The translations under genes and the position numbers were made by a program. Source: Cyanobium sp. NIES-981 (lineage in GTDB: Bacteria; Cyanobacteriota; Cyanobacteriia; PCC-6307; Cyanobiaceae). Taken from it: a stretch of DNA of 64,000 nt. The notes under the pieces are model-generated. The model was given only the letters and a program-made list of their open reading frames with translations, had not been told where the DNA came from and did not search any database. The DNA lies in the NCBI GenBank assembly GCA_945896675.1, contig CAMDEM010000007.1:22773-86772 (forward strand), in the 5' to 3' direction. Numbering within the stretch: position 1 is the stretch's first letter; every line of letters starts with the position of its first letter. Positions 20,486-29,343 of this stretch are shown here, one piece after another.

Positions 20486-20704
20486 ATGGCCACTTCCCTT
20501 CAACGTCGAAACAATTTGCACTCCAGCAACGTGGTGGAGCTGCTGCGCCCGGGCTGTTTTGTGCGGCTGCCCAACCACCCGCGCGACCTACCCCCATTCC
20601 AAGTGATCCAGTGCCGCGGTGGCCGCTGCTGGGTGCGTCAGCAGAGCTGGGGACACCTGGTGCAGTGGGAAGTGGCCCACCAACAACTCCGCACCGCAGC
20701 CTGA
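20486..20704 (+). CDS. small 'GGRCW' protein, unknown function
   Basis: This is a 72-residue protein from ATG 20486. The core VELLRPGCFVRLPNHPRDLPPFQVIQCRGGRCWVRQQSWG looks like a small all-beta fold of the SH3/KOW kind: GxxVRL strand, PFxV strand, then a GGRCWVRQ strand. I know of no assigned function, though similar short proteins occur in picocyanobacteria. A second, shorter protein with the same GVIVRL ... GGRCWLRR pattern lies at 60582-60755. It sits between the divergent tlyA gene and purB, on the purB strand. No signal peptide or membrane helix is visible. Confidence 0.65.
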   Translation: MATSLQRRNNLHSSNVVELLRPGCFVRLPNHPRDLPPFQVIQCRGGRCWVRQQSWGHLVQWEVAHQQLRTAA

Positions 20705-20776
20705 GCCAGGGGATCACCGGCCTACCCCGATACAGCCGCCCCATACATTGGTGGGGCCGTTGCCACGCGCTGGCCC

Positions 20777-22072
20777 TTGATCGAGCGTTACACCCTGCCC
20801 GAAATGGGCGCCATATGGAGCGAAGAGGCCAAATTCCAGAGCTGGCTCGATGTGGAAATTGCCGCCACAGAAGCCAACTGTGAGCTGGGGCGGGTCCCGG
20901 CCGAGGCGGTGGCCACCATCAAAGAGAAGGCCGCTTTCAGCGTGGATCGCATCCTCGAGATCGAGGCTGAAGTTCGCCACGACGTGATCGCCTTCCTCAC
21001 CAACGTGAATGAACACGTGGGCGATGCGGGCCGCTTCATCCACGTGGGCATGACCAGCTCCGACGTGCTGGATACGGGCGTAGCCCTCCAGATGAAGGCC
21101 TCGGTGCAACTGCTGCGCACCGAGCTCGACAAGCTGGCCGATGCCCTGCGGGACCTCACCCGCGCCCACAAGGGCACGGTGATGATTGGCCGCTCCCACG
21201 CCATCCATGGCGAACCGATCACCTTTGGTTTCAAGGTGGCTGGCTGGCTGGCCGAAGTGCTCCGCAACCAAGAGCGCCTCGAGCGGCTGGAGCGGGTGGT
21301 GAGCGTGGGCCAGATCAGTGGCGCCATGGGCACCTACGCCAACACAGATCCCCAGATCGAGGCGATCGCCTGCGCCAAGCTCGGCCTGGTGCCCGACACC
21401 GCCAGCACCCAGGTGATCTCCCGCGATCGCCATGCGGAGTACATCCAAACCCTGGCCCTGGTGGGAGCGGCGCTCGAGCGCTTCTCCACCGAGATCCGCA
21501 ACCTGCAGCGCACCGACGTGCTCGAGGTGGAGGAAAACTTCGCCAAGGGACAAAAGGGCAGTTCGGCCATGCCCCACAAACGCAACCCCATCCGCAGTGA
21601 GCGGATCAGTGGCCTGGCCCGGGTGCTGCGCAGCTACGTGGTGGCAGCCCTGGAAAATTGTGCCCTCTGGCACGAACGCGACATCAGCCACAGCTCGGTG
21701 GAGCGCATGATGCTGCCCGATTGCTCCGCCACCCTGCACTTCATGCTCAGGGAGATGACCGATGTGGTGAAAGGCCTGGGGGTCTACCCCGAGAACATGG
21801 CCCGCAACATGAATGTCTATGGCGGGGTGGTGTTCAGCCAGCGGGTGCTCCTCACCCTGGTGGAGTCGGGCCTGGCCCGCGAGGAGGCCTACCGCATCGT
21901 GCAGCGCAATGCGCACACCGCCTGGAATGTGGAAGGCGGCAATTTCCGCGCCAATCTGGAAGCCGATGGGGATGTCACCAGCCGGCTGACTCCAGGGCAA
22001 TTGGCCGATTGCTTCTCCACCGATTTGCACCAAGCCAACCTCGCCGTGATCTGGGAGCGGCTGGGGGTCTAA
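20777..22072 (+). CDS. purB: adenylosuccinate lyase
   Basis: This 431-residue fumarase-superfamily enzyme acts twice in purine synthesis, splitting SAICAR and adenylosuccinate with release of fumarate. The signature KGSSAMPHKRNPIRSE holds the flexible catalytic loop serine. MTSSDVLDTG and GRSHAIHGEPITFGFK are the other conserved active-site segments. The start is a TTG at 20777, because the protein then begins MIERYTLPEMGAIWSEEAKF, the usual PurB N-terminus; the next ATG would remove it. It is convergent with the helicase gene, with 15 bases between the stops. Confidence 0.98.
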   Translation: MIERYTLPEMGAIWSEEAKFQSWLDVEIAATEANCELGRVPAEAVATIKEKAAFSVDRILEIEAEVRHDVIAFLTNVNEHVGDAGRFIHVGMTSSDVLDTGVALQMKASVQLLRTELDKLADALRDLTRAHKGTVMIGRSHAIHGEPITFGFKVAGWLAEVLRNQERLERLERVVSVGQISGAMGTYANTDPQIEAIACAKLGLVPDTASTQVISRDRHAEYIQTLALVGAALERFSTEIRNLQRTDVLEVEENFAKGQKGSSAMPHKRNPIRSERISGLARVLRSYVVAALENCALWHERDISHSSVERMMLPDCSATLHFMLREMTDVVKGLGVYPENMARNMNVYGGVVFSQRVLLTLVESGLAREEAYRIVQRNAHTAWNVEGGNFRANLEADGDVTSRLTPGQLADCFSTDLHQANLAVIWERLGV

Positions 22073-22087
22073 GCCCAAGCAAGAGGC

Positions 22088-24886
22088 TTAAGCCCCATTC
22101 GGGGATGGACGCTCTGTGGCCGGAACCAGCTGGCCATGGCCTCCCGCCAACAGATCCTCAATCTCACAGACCGGGAAGCGATTGATTGCCTTGAGGGCCG
22201 CGCGGGCATTGGTGCGCAACTGCTCGCTGATGGCCTCGCAGTAGGGCACCTGGGCCAACAGATCCACGGTGCGGCGCAGGATCCGCACCACGTCTCCCTC
22301 ATCCAGGGAGGTGTTGGCGATCAGATCGCTCCAGCTCGTGCCCTTGGCCCAGGCGTGCACCAACCCCGTGAGCTCGGGCTCCCACCAGATCGGCACCGTC
22401 ACCTTGGCCCGCTCCTGCTGGCGTTCCAGCTCCCGGCGCAAACCGCGAAGATCATGGAGGGCCTCCTCCGCCTGGGGCGGCGGCGGGTAGCCACACCACA
22501 GATCGGGGCGGTTCACCTCAGTGGAGATGGCTTCAAAGACAGCCGCCAATTGGGCGGGATCGAGCTCATCCAAGTGGCCGCTCATCAAGGCCAAACCCAG
22601 CCACAGCTCGTTGTCGCCCCGCAGGGCAGCCACCGTGCGGCCCACTTCGGTGGGCTCCAGCCCATCCTCCCCAGCCAAGGCGCCAAAGAAGCGCAGGATC
22701 TCAATGAGGGCCAGGAAGGTATCCCAATGGCGATTGGAACGGAAGTGCAGCAGCCGCTGCCGTTCCTCAATCTCGTCATGGAGTTCCTCCATGCGGCGGC
22801 GATGCTTTTTGAGTTGCTTGCGATCGCCCCAGCGATGGGCCGGATGGAGCTCCAGTTCTTCTTCTAAGTGGAGCACCAACTGGGCATGGGCCTGCACTTC
22901 CCCAGCCAGGTCGTACTGGGGGGTGCTCATGTCATGGCGATTGGCCATATGGCCCACGGCCAGGGCCAAGCCGCCGCTGGCCTGGTCGCCATGGCGCAGC
23001 TCACCGCCATGGCGCAGCAGGGGCGGATCCACCTGGCCCACCTGGAGGCAGCTGAGTTCGGCGTGCAAGCTCACCACCGCATTGCAGGGCAGCAGCACCC
23101 AAAGGTTTTCATCCGTGAGGCAGAGGAGCAACGGGAACTGGCCCGATCCCTTCACCTTTTCCACAATCACCGCGGGGGTCACCCGCCCCTTGAGCTGGGG
23201 TGCCTTCAGGCTCACCAGGGTGCCTTCACTGGAGAATTGGAGGGCCAATGTGAGCTCATGGGCCAGGGTTTCTTCGGCCTGCTGTTGCAGGATCCGCAGG
23301 ATGCGGCGCTCTTCCCGCAGCCGGGCCCGCTGCTTTTCGTAGTCTTCAAAGTCTTCCCAGGGCACATCCCCTGAACCGTCTTCCAGGCGATCCAGCTGCC
23401 CCATCAACTCGGCAATGCGGGCCTCGTCTTCAACCAGATCCAAGGTGGCCAGATAGCGGCCAAAGCTGCGCTCCACCAGCTCCTTGGCCTTGGTGAGGTC
23501 GTAGCGCTGCAGGAGGTTGAGCACCATCCCGTAGCTCGGGGTGAACTGGCTCACCAGGGGATCGGCAGGGCTGGTGGCCAACTGGCCCGCCTCTCGCACG
23601 CCCTCAAAGCGGCTCTGCACCGTGACCACATAGCCCTGGGTATCAAGCCCCCGGCGGCCTGCCCGGCCGGCCATCTGCAGGAATTCACTGCCCATCAAGG
23701 GCCGGTGGCCCCTCTCGGTGCGCTTCGACAACGCCGAGATCACGGTGGTGCGGGCCGGCATGTTGATCCCCGCGGCCAGGGTTTCGGTGGCAAAGACCAC
23801 CTTGATCAGGCCCTGCTGGAACAGCTCCTCGATCAGCTCCTTCCATGCGGGCAGCACCCCGGCGTGGTGGGCCGCAATGCCGCGCAACAAGGCATCGGCA
23901 TGGCCCCCATCGCGCACCGCCTCGGGGGTGGCGGCGATGTAGGCATCGAGGCGCACCTTGATGCGGGCCTGCTCCTCTGGGTTCACCAGGCAGGCCTTGC
24001 CCAAGTCGCGAACCCCTTTGTCGCAGCCCCGGCGGCTGAAGATGAAATAGATGGCGGGGAGCATGTCGCGCTCAGCCATCTGGGCCACCACAAAACCCAA
24101 GGGCGGGGCTTCGGGCTGGGGAGGCTTCGCCGTTTTCGGGCCTTTGCGCTGGCCGCCCTTCGGGGCGCGCCACACCTTGCAATTGGGATGCAGCCCCGTG
24201 CCTTCGTCGTTGAGCAGGGGATGCAAGCCCTTGGCACTGCAGAAACTGAAGGCCAAGGGCACCGGCCGAAAATCACTTAAGACCAGCTGGGTGGGGCCAT
24301 GCACCCGATCAATCCAATCGGTGAGCTGACCGGCATTCGCCACCGTGGCTGACAGCGCCACCAGTTGAATCGGTGGCGGGCAGTGGATGATCGACTCCTC
24401 CCAGACGGTGCCCCGCTGGGAATCGTTCATGTAGTGGCATTCATCGAGGACCACCGCCTCCACATTTTCGAGGGGGTCGTCGTGGTCGTCGGCCTCCGCA
24501 TACAACATGTTGCGGAAGATCTCGGTGGTCATCACCACGATCTGGGCTTCGCGGTTGAGGCTCAGGTCACCGGTGAGCAGGCCCACCTTTTCGGCGCCAA
24601 ATTGCGCACGAAAATCCCTCAGCTTCTGGTTGGAGAGGGCCTTGAGGGGAGTTGTGTAGAAGACCTTCTGACCATGGGCCAGGGCCCGATAGATCGCGTA
24701 CTCCCCCACCAGGGTTTTACCGGAACCCGTGGGGGCACTCACCACCACCGAGTGCCCCTGGTTGAGGGCATCGATCGCCTCGAGCTGGAAGGGATCCAGC
24801 GGGAACGGGAAAAGGCTCTCCAGCACTAACTCCCGTGACCCTGATGCCGATGGGGAAAGCTGCGTCGGTCCGGCCTGGTCGGGCAC
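22088..24886 (-). CDS. Ski2-like DEAD/DEAH-box RNA helicase
   Basis: This is an ATP-dependent superfamily 2 helicase of about 932 residues in the Ski2/Mtr4-like group conserved in cyanobacteria and plastids (ISE2-like). Helicase motifs in order are SAPTGSGKT (Walker A, Lys57), TTPLKALSNQK, DECHYM (Walker B), ALSATVAN and QMAGRAGRRGLDTQGY (motif VI). The C-terminal third resembles the helical region of Ski2-like enzymes, with a basic KQLKKHRRRMEELHDEIEERQR helix. RNA processing or turnover is the likely role by homology. I chose GTG 24886 because the upstream in-frame residues run into the divergent bioF promoter and do not look conserved. The active-site box is DECH rather than DEAD or DEVH. 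Confidence 0.93.
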   Translation of the reverse strand: MPDQAGPTQLSPSASGSRELVLESLFPFPLDPFQLEAIDALNQGHSVVVSAPTGSGKTLVGEYAIYRALAHGQKVFYTTPLKALSNQKLRDFRAQFGAEKVGLLTGDLSLNREAQIVVMTTEIFRNMLYAEADDHDDPLENVEAVVLDECHYMNDSQRGTVWEESIIHCPPPIQLVALSATVANAGQLTDWIDRVHGPTQLVLSDFRPVPLAFSFCSAKGLHPLLNDEGTGLHPNCKVWRAPKGGQRKGPKTAKPPQPEAPPLGFVVAQMAERDMLPAIYFIFSRRGCDKGVRDLGKACLVNPEEQARIKVRLDAYIAATPEAVRDGGHADALLRGIAAHHAGVLPAWKELIEELFQQGLIKVVFATETLAAGINMPARTTVISALSKRTERGHRPLMGSEFLQMAGRAGRRGLDTQGYVVTVQSRFEGVREAGQLATSPADPLVSQFTPSYGMVLNLLQRYDLTKAKELVERSFGRYLATLDLVEDEARIAELMGQLDRLEDGSGDVPWEDFEDYEKQRARLREERRILRILQQQAEETLAHELTLALQFSSEGTLVSLKAPQLKGRVTPAVIVEKVKGSGQFPLLLCLTDENLWVLLPCNAVVSLHAELSCLQVGQVDPPLLRHGGELRHGDQASGGLALAVGHMANRHDMSTPQYDLAGEVQAHAQLVLHLEEELELHPAHRWGDRKQLKKHRRRMEELHDEIEERQRLLHFRSNRHWDTFLALIEILRFFGALAGEDGLEPTEVGRTVAALRGDNELWLGLALMSGHLDELDPAQLAAVFEAISTEVNRPDLWCGYPPPPQAEEALHDLRGLRRELERQQERAKVTVPIWWEPELTGLVHAWAKGTSWSDLIANTSLDEGDVVRILRRTVDLLAQVPYCEAISEQLRTNARAALKAINRFPVCEIEDLLAGGHGQLVPATERPSPNGA

Positions 24887-24981
24887 TGGGCGCCGGCTCT
24901 GAAATTCCTCCAATCCTATGGCGCCCTTTTCGGCCCGTGGGCGACCAAAGTAAGGATCGCTTTGTATGTGCCGGCCTCCCC

Positions 24982-26190
24982 GTGGCTCAGGCTGGAATCC
25001 CCCACTGGCAGCAACACCTGGTTCGCAGCCTCGAGGCCCTTCCCCCGGAGCGGCTGAGGCGGCTGCGCAGCTACCAGCCCCTCGGTGCCGGCCAGCTTGA
25101 AGCCCAACCAACCGATGGGGATGGCGAGAGAGCGCCGCTGCTGGATTTGGCCAGCAATGACTACCTCGGCCTGAGCGGCCATCCGGAGCTTGTCGCCGCT
25201 GCAGAAGCCGCCCTCCACACCGACGGCGTTGGGGCCGGCGCCTCCCGGCTGGTGAGCGGCAGCCGGCCTGTCCACCAAGCCCTCGAAACAGCCCTTTCAG
25301 CCTGGCTCGGCCGCGCGCGGGTGCTGCTCTTCCCCAGTGGCTTTCAAGCCAACATCGCCGCCGTCAGCGCCCTGGCCGATCGCCACAGCCTGGTGCTCGC
25401 CGACCGCCTCATCCACCACTCCCTGCTGGTGGCGATCAGGGCCAGTGGGGCCCAGCTCCAGCGCTTCGCCCACAACGACCTGGACGACCTGGCCCAACGG
25501 CTAGGAGCCGCTCGCCAGGCCAACCCCCAGCAGCGGCTCCTGGTGATCAGCGAAAGCCTGTTCAGCATGGAGGGCACCAGCCCCAAGGTGCCCGAACTAG
25601 GGGAGCTCTGCCGCCGCCATGGCGCTGCCCTGTTGCTGGATGAGGCCCATGCCCTGGGCGTACTCGGACCCGGGGGTCGGGGCCTGGGCCATAGCCACGA
25701 CAGCATCGCCATGGTCAGTGGCACCTTTGGCAAAGCCTTCGGTAGTGGTGGGGCCTTTCTGGCAGGCAATGGGCTGGTGGGGGAATGGCTACTGCAGAGC
25801 TCGGGGGCCTTTCGCTACACCACGGCCCTGGCGCCTGCGTTGGCGGCGGGGGCCCTGGCGGGGCTTGCCCAGATGCAAGCCAACCCCAGCACCGCTCTAG
25901 CCCTGCTCGCGCGCGCCAAGCGCTGGCGCGATGGCCTAGAAGCTGCCGGTTGGCCCCGCCCCCCCGGCACAGGACCGATCCTGCCCTTGTTGGTGGGCAG
26001 CGACCGCGCCACCCTCACCCTGCAACAGCATCTGGAAACAGCAGGCCTGCTCACCGTAGCCATTCGGCCGCCCACCGTGCCCGAAGGCACGGCAAGGTTG
26101 AGGCTGGTGCTGCGCCACGATCTGCCGCAGGGCAGTCTGGAGCGGCTGATCCAGGCCCTGGGGGACCCACCGGAGCGACCATGCAATTGA
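24982..26190 (+). CDS. bioF: 8-amino-7-oxononanoate synthase
   Basis: This PLP enzyme condenses pimeloyl-ACP with L-alanine in the first ring-assembly step of biotin synthesis. LLDLASNDYLGLSGHPELVAAA is the N-terminal family signature, DEAHALGVLGPGGRG binds the cofactor, and SGTFGKAFGSGGAF carries the Schiff-base lysine. I chose GTG 24982 (VAQAGIPHWQQHLVRSL, about 402 residues). A GTG at 24937 and a TTG-type start near 24835 also exist, but the latter would overlap the divergent helicase. bioK begins inside its last codons, marking the start of a coupled biotin operon. Confidence 0.95.
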   Translation: MAQAGIPHWQQHLVRSLEALPPERLRRLRSYQPLGAGQLEAQPTDGDGERAPLLDLASNDYLGLSGHPELVAAAEAALHTDGVGAGASRLVSGSRPVHQALETALSAWLGRARVLLFPSGFQANIAAVSALADRHSLVLADRLIHHSLLVAIRASGAQLQRFAHNDLDDLAQRLGAARQANPQQRLLVISESLFSMEGTSPKVPELGELCRRHGAALLLDEAHALGVLGPGGRGLGHSHDSIAMVSGTFGKAFGSGGAFLAGNGLVGEWLLQSSGAFRYTTALAPALAAGALAGLAQMQANPSTALALLARAKRWRDGLEAAGWPRPPGTGPILPLLVGSDRATLTLQQHLETAGLLTVAIRPPTVPEGTARLRLVLRHDLPQGSLERLIQALGDPPERPCN

Positions 26191-26876
26191 TTGCGATGCA
26201 CGGATGGGCCGGCGACAGCCACGGCTGGGCCCCATGGCAACAGACCTGCCAATCCCGGGGTTGGTCCTGGCAAAGCGGCGACAGGGGCTACGGCTACCTG
26301 GGCCAGGTCGAACCCCACTGGAACGAAGCCCCCCCCAACGCCAGCCAGCGACGGGTGGTGATCGCCCATTCCATGGGAATCCACCTGCTGCCAGCTGAGG
26401 TGCTGTCCGAAGCCGATGCGGTTGTGCTCCTGGCCAGCTTTGGCCGCTTCATTCCCGAGGGCAAGGCGGGCCGGCGCCTGCGCTTGGCCGTCGAGGCGAT
26501 GGCTGGGCAACTGCGCAGCAACCGGGGCGAAACCATGCTGGCCGACTTCCTCGCCCGGGCAGCCGCTCCGGCGGATCCGGCGCTGTTAACCCCAACCCCT
26601 TTTGACTCGGGTCTCTCGGCGATCGGTCGCCAGCGGCTCACCCGCGACCTCGATGCCCTCGCCCACACCTCCGGGCTACCGGATGGCTTCCCCCACCAGG
26701 CCCGGGTCCTACTGGTGGAGGCAGGTTCTGACCAAATCCTGGCCCGGGAAGCCTCCGAAGCCCTGGCAGCCTGGTTGCCCCAGGCGGATCGGATCACCCT
26801 GCAGGGGGCGGGGCACTGCTTCCTAGGCAGCCCAGTGCTCCCCATGGCCCTGGCTTGGCTCGAGCCCCTGGGATGA
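26181..26876 (+). CDS. bioK: BioK-like pimeloyl-ACP methyl ester esterase
   Basis: This is a 231-residue alpha/beta-hydrolase between bioF and bioC. In picocyanobacteria this position is occupied by BioK, an esterase that replaces BioH and removes the methyl group from pimeloyl-ACP methyl ester. The nucleophile elbow is IAHSMGIHLL with Ser64, and the sequence has Ala in place of the first Gly of GxSxG. GAGHCFLGS near the end supplies the catalytic His, and EAGSDQILA probably the Asp. The ATG overlaps the bioF stop by 10 bases. The identification rests on gene order and fold; sequence similarity to BioH is low. Confidence 0.82.
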   Translation: MQLIAMHGWAGDSHGWAPWQQTCQSRGWSWQSGDRGYGYLGQVEPHWNEAPPNASQRRVVIAHSMGIHLLPAEVLSEADAVVLLASFGRFIPEGKAGRRLRLAVEAMAGQLRSNRGETMLADFLARAAAPADPALLTPTPFDSGLSAIGRQRLTRDLDALAHTSGLPDGFPHQARVLLVEAGSDQILAREASEALAAWLPQADRITLQGAGHCFLGSPVLPMALAWLEPLG

Positions 26877-27661
26877 GCAGCCAGATTTTTAGCCAGCAGG
26901 TGCGGCACCGCTTTGGCCGGCAAGCCGACCACTACAACGGCCACGCCAAGCTGCAACGGGCCATCGCCTGGCGCCTGGCCCGCCATTGCCTCTCCCTCCC
27001 CCTGCCGCCGGGTGCCTGGGCCGACCTTGGCGCCGGCAGCGGCCTGGTGGGCCAAGCCCTCAGGGAGCAGGCCCAGGCCCTCCAAGAGGTCAACGCCCAG
27101 GCCAATCCATCCTTGCTACAAGTCGATTTCTGCCCCGAATTGCTGGCGTGCAATCCCATCGCCAAGGCCCAGGGCGCGCTGCTCTGGGATCTCAACGCGG
27201 GGCTACCCAGCGAACTCGAACAACCCGCCCTGCTCACCTCCAGCTTTGCCTTGCAATGGCTGGACGACCCCATCCAGCAACTCGAGCTCTGGTGCTCAGC
27301 GCTCCGCCCCAGGGGCTGGCTGGCCTTAGCCGTGCCCACGGCGGGGAGTTTTCCCCAATGGCATCAGGCCGCCGCGGCCGCCCAGGTGCCCTTTACCGGG
27401 CTGGCCTTACCGAGCGCCAAGGGCCTGGTTGCCGCAGCACGGCGCCATCTGCTGATGCACACCTGCCAGCCGCTGCGGTTCACCCAGCCCTGCGGCAATG
27501 GCCTCACCTTCCTGCGCGACGTCCGACAGCTCGGGGCCTCCGCCAGCAGGCAAAAGCCCCTCCATCCCAGCCAACTGCGCCGGCTCCTGCAGCACTGGCC
27601 CGCGGGGGGAACCCTGGGCTGGGAGGTGGTGCTGCTGGTGGGCCAAAGGATGACGCCATGA
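26873..27661 (+). CDS. bioC: malonyl-ACP O-methyltransferase
   Basis: This 262-residue SAM-dependent enzyme methylates malonyl-ACP so that it can enter fatty-acid elongation as a disguised primer for pimelate. It begins SSQIFSQQVRHRFGRQADHYNGHAKLQR, typical of BioC. It has motif I WADLGAGSGLVGQAL, a D-loop LLQVDFCPELL, and LLTSSFALQWLDDPIQQLELW. The start is the ATG overlapping the bioK stop (ATGA), and its stop overlaps the start of bioD in the same way. The C-terminal half is more divergent than in E. coli BioC. Confidence 0.92.
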   Translation: MSSQIFSQQVRHRFGRQADHYNGHAKLQRAIAWRLARHCLSLPLPPGAWADLGAGSGLVGQALREQAQALQEVNAQANPSLLQVDFCPELLACNPIAKAQGALLWDLNAGLPSELEQPALLTSSFALQWLDDPIQQLELWCSALRPRGWLALAVPTAGSFPQWHQAAAAAQVPFTGLALPSAKGLVAAARRHLLMHTCQPLRFTQPCGNGLTFLRDVRQLGASASRQKPLHPSQLRRLLQHWPAGGTLGWEVVLLVGQRMTP

Positions 27662-28380
27662 CATCAGGCCAAAACATGAAAACGGGCACTTACATGGGCA
27701 CGGGTCAAGACACGAGACAAGCACTCCCTCCCCAGCTGGTTGTTTGCGGCACCGATACCGATGTGGGCAAAACCGTGGTGAGCGCCCTGCTCGTACAGGG
27801 GCTTGGCGCCCACTACTGGAAGCCGGTGCAAAGCGGCATCGAGCACGGCGGCGACAGTGGCTGGATCCAAGCCCTGCTTGGTCTTCCGGCTGAGCGCATT
27901 TGCCCGGAGAGTTACAGGCTCAATAACCCCGTTTCTCCCCACTGGGCCGCCGAACTGGACGGCCGACGCATCGAACCAAAGCGCCTTGCCCTCCCCAAGG
28001 TTGCGGGGCCTTTGGTGGTCGAAACAGCAGGGGGGCTGCTCGTGCCACTGCGGCGGGACTGGCTTCAAATCGAGCAAATAGCCCAGTGGCAACTGCCAGT
28101 CGTGCTGGTGGCCCGCAGTGGCTTGGGCACCTTGAACCACACCCTGCTCTCCGTGGAGGCCCTGCGCCATCGAAACATCCCCCTGCTGGGGCTCGTGCTC
28201 AACGGCCCACCCCACCCCGACAACCCCCGCACCCTGGCCGAGCTCTCCGGGGCTCCCGTGCTCGCCCAACTCCCCCATCTCGATCGCCTCGATGCCCAAG
28301 CGCTCGAGCGCCAATGGCAAAGTCAAGGCCTGGCCCATACATTGGCCACAGCACTGACGGCAATCGCCAACTCCCTGTGA
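27658..28380 (+). CDS. bioD: dethiobiotin synthetase
   Basis: This is a 240-residue ATP-dependent carboxylase that closes the ureido ring to form dethiobiotin. The P-loop is VCGTDTDVGKTVVSALL and substrate residues lie in YWKPVQSGIEHGGD. VETAGGLLVPLRRD is the conserved second nucleotide-binding segment. An N-terminal extension of about 25 residues before the P-loop strand is longer than usual, and an internal methionine (MKTGTYMGTG) might be used instead. The ATGA overlap with bioC supports the first ATG. bioA and bioB are not in the window. Confidence 0.93.
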   Translation: MTSGQNMKTGTYMGTGQDTRQALPPQLVVCGTDTDVGKTVVSALLVQGLGAHYWKPVQSGIEHGGDSGWIQALLGLPAERICPESYRLNNPVSPHWAAELDGRRIEPKRLALPKVAGPLVVETAGGLLVPLRRDWLQIEQIAQWQLPVVLVARSGLGTLNHTLLSVEALRHRNIPLLGLVLNGPPHPDNPRTLAELSGAPVLAQLPHLDRLDAQALERQWQSQGLAHTLATALTAIANSL

Positions 28381-28532
28381 ACAAACAAACCTGGTTGATT
28401 TCCGCTTTTCTTGTTCTCCTCTGCGGAGGCATCTTTGTGGCCTTCACCGATGTGGAAATTCGGTTGGTGCGCTGGGTGAGTTGCGGTCCCCTATCGACCC
28501 AACAGGAAGACCGCACCGAGCTCTGCCGTTAA
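28377..28532 (+). CDS. small single-helix membrane protein at the end of the bio operon
   Basis: This is a 51-residue protein starting with GTG at 28377, overlapping the bioD stop (GTGA). One hydrophobic helix near the N-terminus (WLISAFLVLLCGGIFVAF) is followed by a charged tail with two cysteines (VSCGPLSTQQEDRTELC). It is too small to assign. The tight overlap suggests translation with bioD, but nothing in it points to biotin metabolism. It could be a chance frame, although the helix-plus-tail layout and close spacing favour a real gene. Confidence 0.5.
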   Translation: MNKQTWLISAFLVLLCGGIFVAFTDVEIRLVRWVSCGPLSTQQEDRTELCR

Positions 28533-28557
28533 CGCTGCCCATGGGGCGACCGGCCCG

Positions 28558-28854
28558 TTAGGGGCCCGCCAGAATCGCCGCCTCCGCATCCGAGCGGGAC
28601 AAGCCATAGGGGAAATGCCTCACGCTCACCCGGCCTTCGTTGTGCCAACTCACCTTTAACTCCTCCACCTCCAACTCAATCTGGGCACTCCATTCGGGGC
28701 CATGGAGATCCCAACAGCAGGGTTGGGAACGCTGTTGCTGGGCACCGATCGACGCCAACCAGGCCTCCAGGGCCGGCAGGGGATGGTGATACAGGGGGGT
28801 CTCTGACGTGGGCTCTTCTGGGGTCAGCGCCTCTGATGTTGGTGGTGTCGCCAT
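28558..28854 (-). CDS. DUF3143 family protein
   Basis: This is a 98-residue protein of the cyanobacterial DUF3143 family, function unknown. The conserved part is PLYHHPLPALEAWLASIGA ... CCWDLHGPEWSAQIELEVEELKVSW ... FPYGLSRSDAEAAILAGP. The first 18 residues are a Thr/Glu/Pro-rich variable tail. It starts 1 base after the DnaJ-domain gene and is therefore its operon partner. A link to protein folding or thylakoid assembly is conceivable from that pairing but is not shown. Confidence 0.85.
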   Translation of the reverse strand: MATPPTSEALTPEEPTSETPLYHHPLPALEAWLASIGAQQQRSQPCCWDLHGPEWSAQIELEVEELKVSWHNEGRVSVRHFPYGLSRSDAEAAILAGP

Positions 28855-28855
28855 C

Positions 28856-29287
28856 TCAAACCTCTCCCCTCAGCCAAGCCAAGCCCAGGCCTAGGGCCAA
28901 GCTCAGCAGCAATGTGCCCCCCAAGAGTAAAAGTGCCAGCCACTCGCCGCCGGATAGGGGCCTCCGGGTTGCCCCCTGGACTGGCCTGGCCGATGGCAGG
29001 GGGGACGAGGGCCAAAGGGAAGCCTGGGCCAGCAGCATCTGGCGCAGGGCCAACAGCTCAGCGTCGTACCGCTGGCGGGAGAGGGGATCACTGAGCACCC
29101 CATACCCCTGCTGTAGCTGCTGAAAGGCGGCGGCGGCCTCAACCGGCGGCAGGCTGGTGGTATCGGGGTGATAGCGCTTGCTCAGGGTGCGGAAGGCCTG
29201 GCGCAGCTCCTCGGTGGTAGCCTCCGGCGCCACCTCCAGCAGGGCGTAGTAGCTGGCAGGTAGCGATGGCAGTTGCAGGCTTGTCAC
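28856..29287 (-). CDS. membrane-anchored DnaJ-domain protein
   Basis: This is a protein of about 143 residues. An N-terminal J domain ([36 protein letters not shown]) contains the essential HPD tripeptide, so it should stimulate a DnaK-type Hsp70. A C-terminal membrane helix ([24 protein letters not shown]) anchors it with the J domain in the cytoplasm. The zinc-finger and substrate domains of full DnaJ are missing, so this is a type III J protein. The GTG at 29287 is preferred; the longer frame to 29326 is also open. It is divergent from rsmG and coupled to the DUF3143 gene. Confidence 0.85.
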   Translation of the reverse strand: MTSLQLPSLPASYYALLEVAPEATTEELRQAFRTLSKRYHPDTTSLPPVEAAAAFQQLQQGYGVLSDPLSRQRYDAELLALRQMLLAQASLWPSSPLPSARPVQGATRRPLSGGEWLALLLLGGTLLLSLALGLGLAWLRGEV

Positions 29288-29343
29288 AGGGCCCGAACCC
29301 AGGCTGGGGGATCCTAGGAAGATCACCGCTGCCGCCTGAGTGG

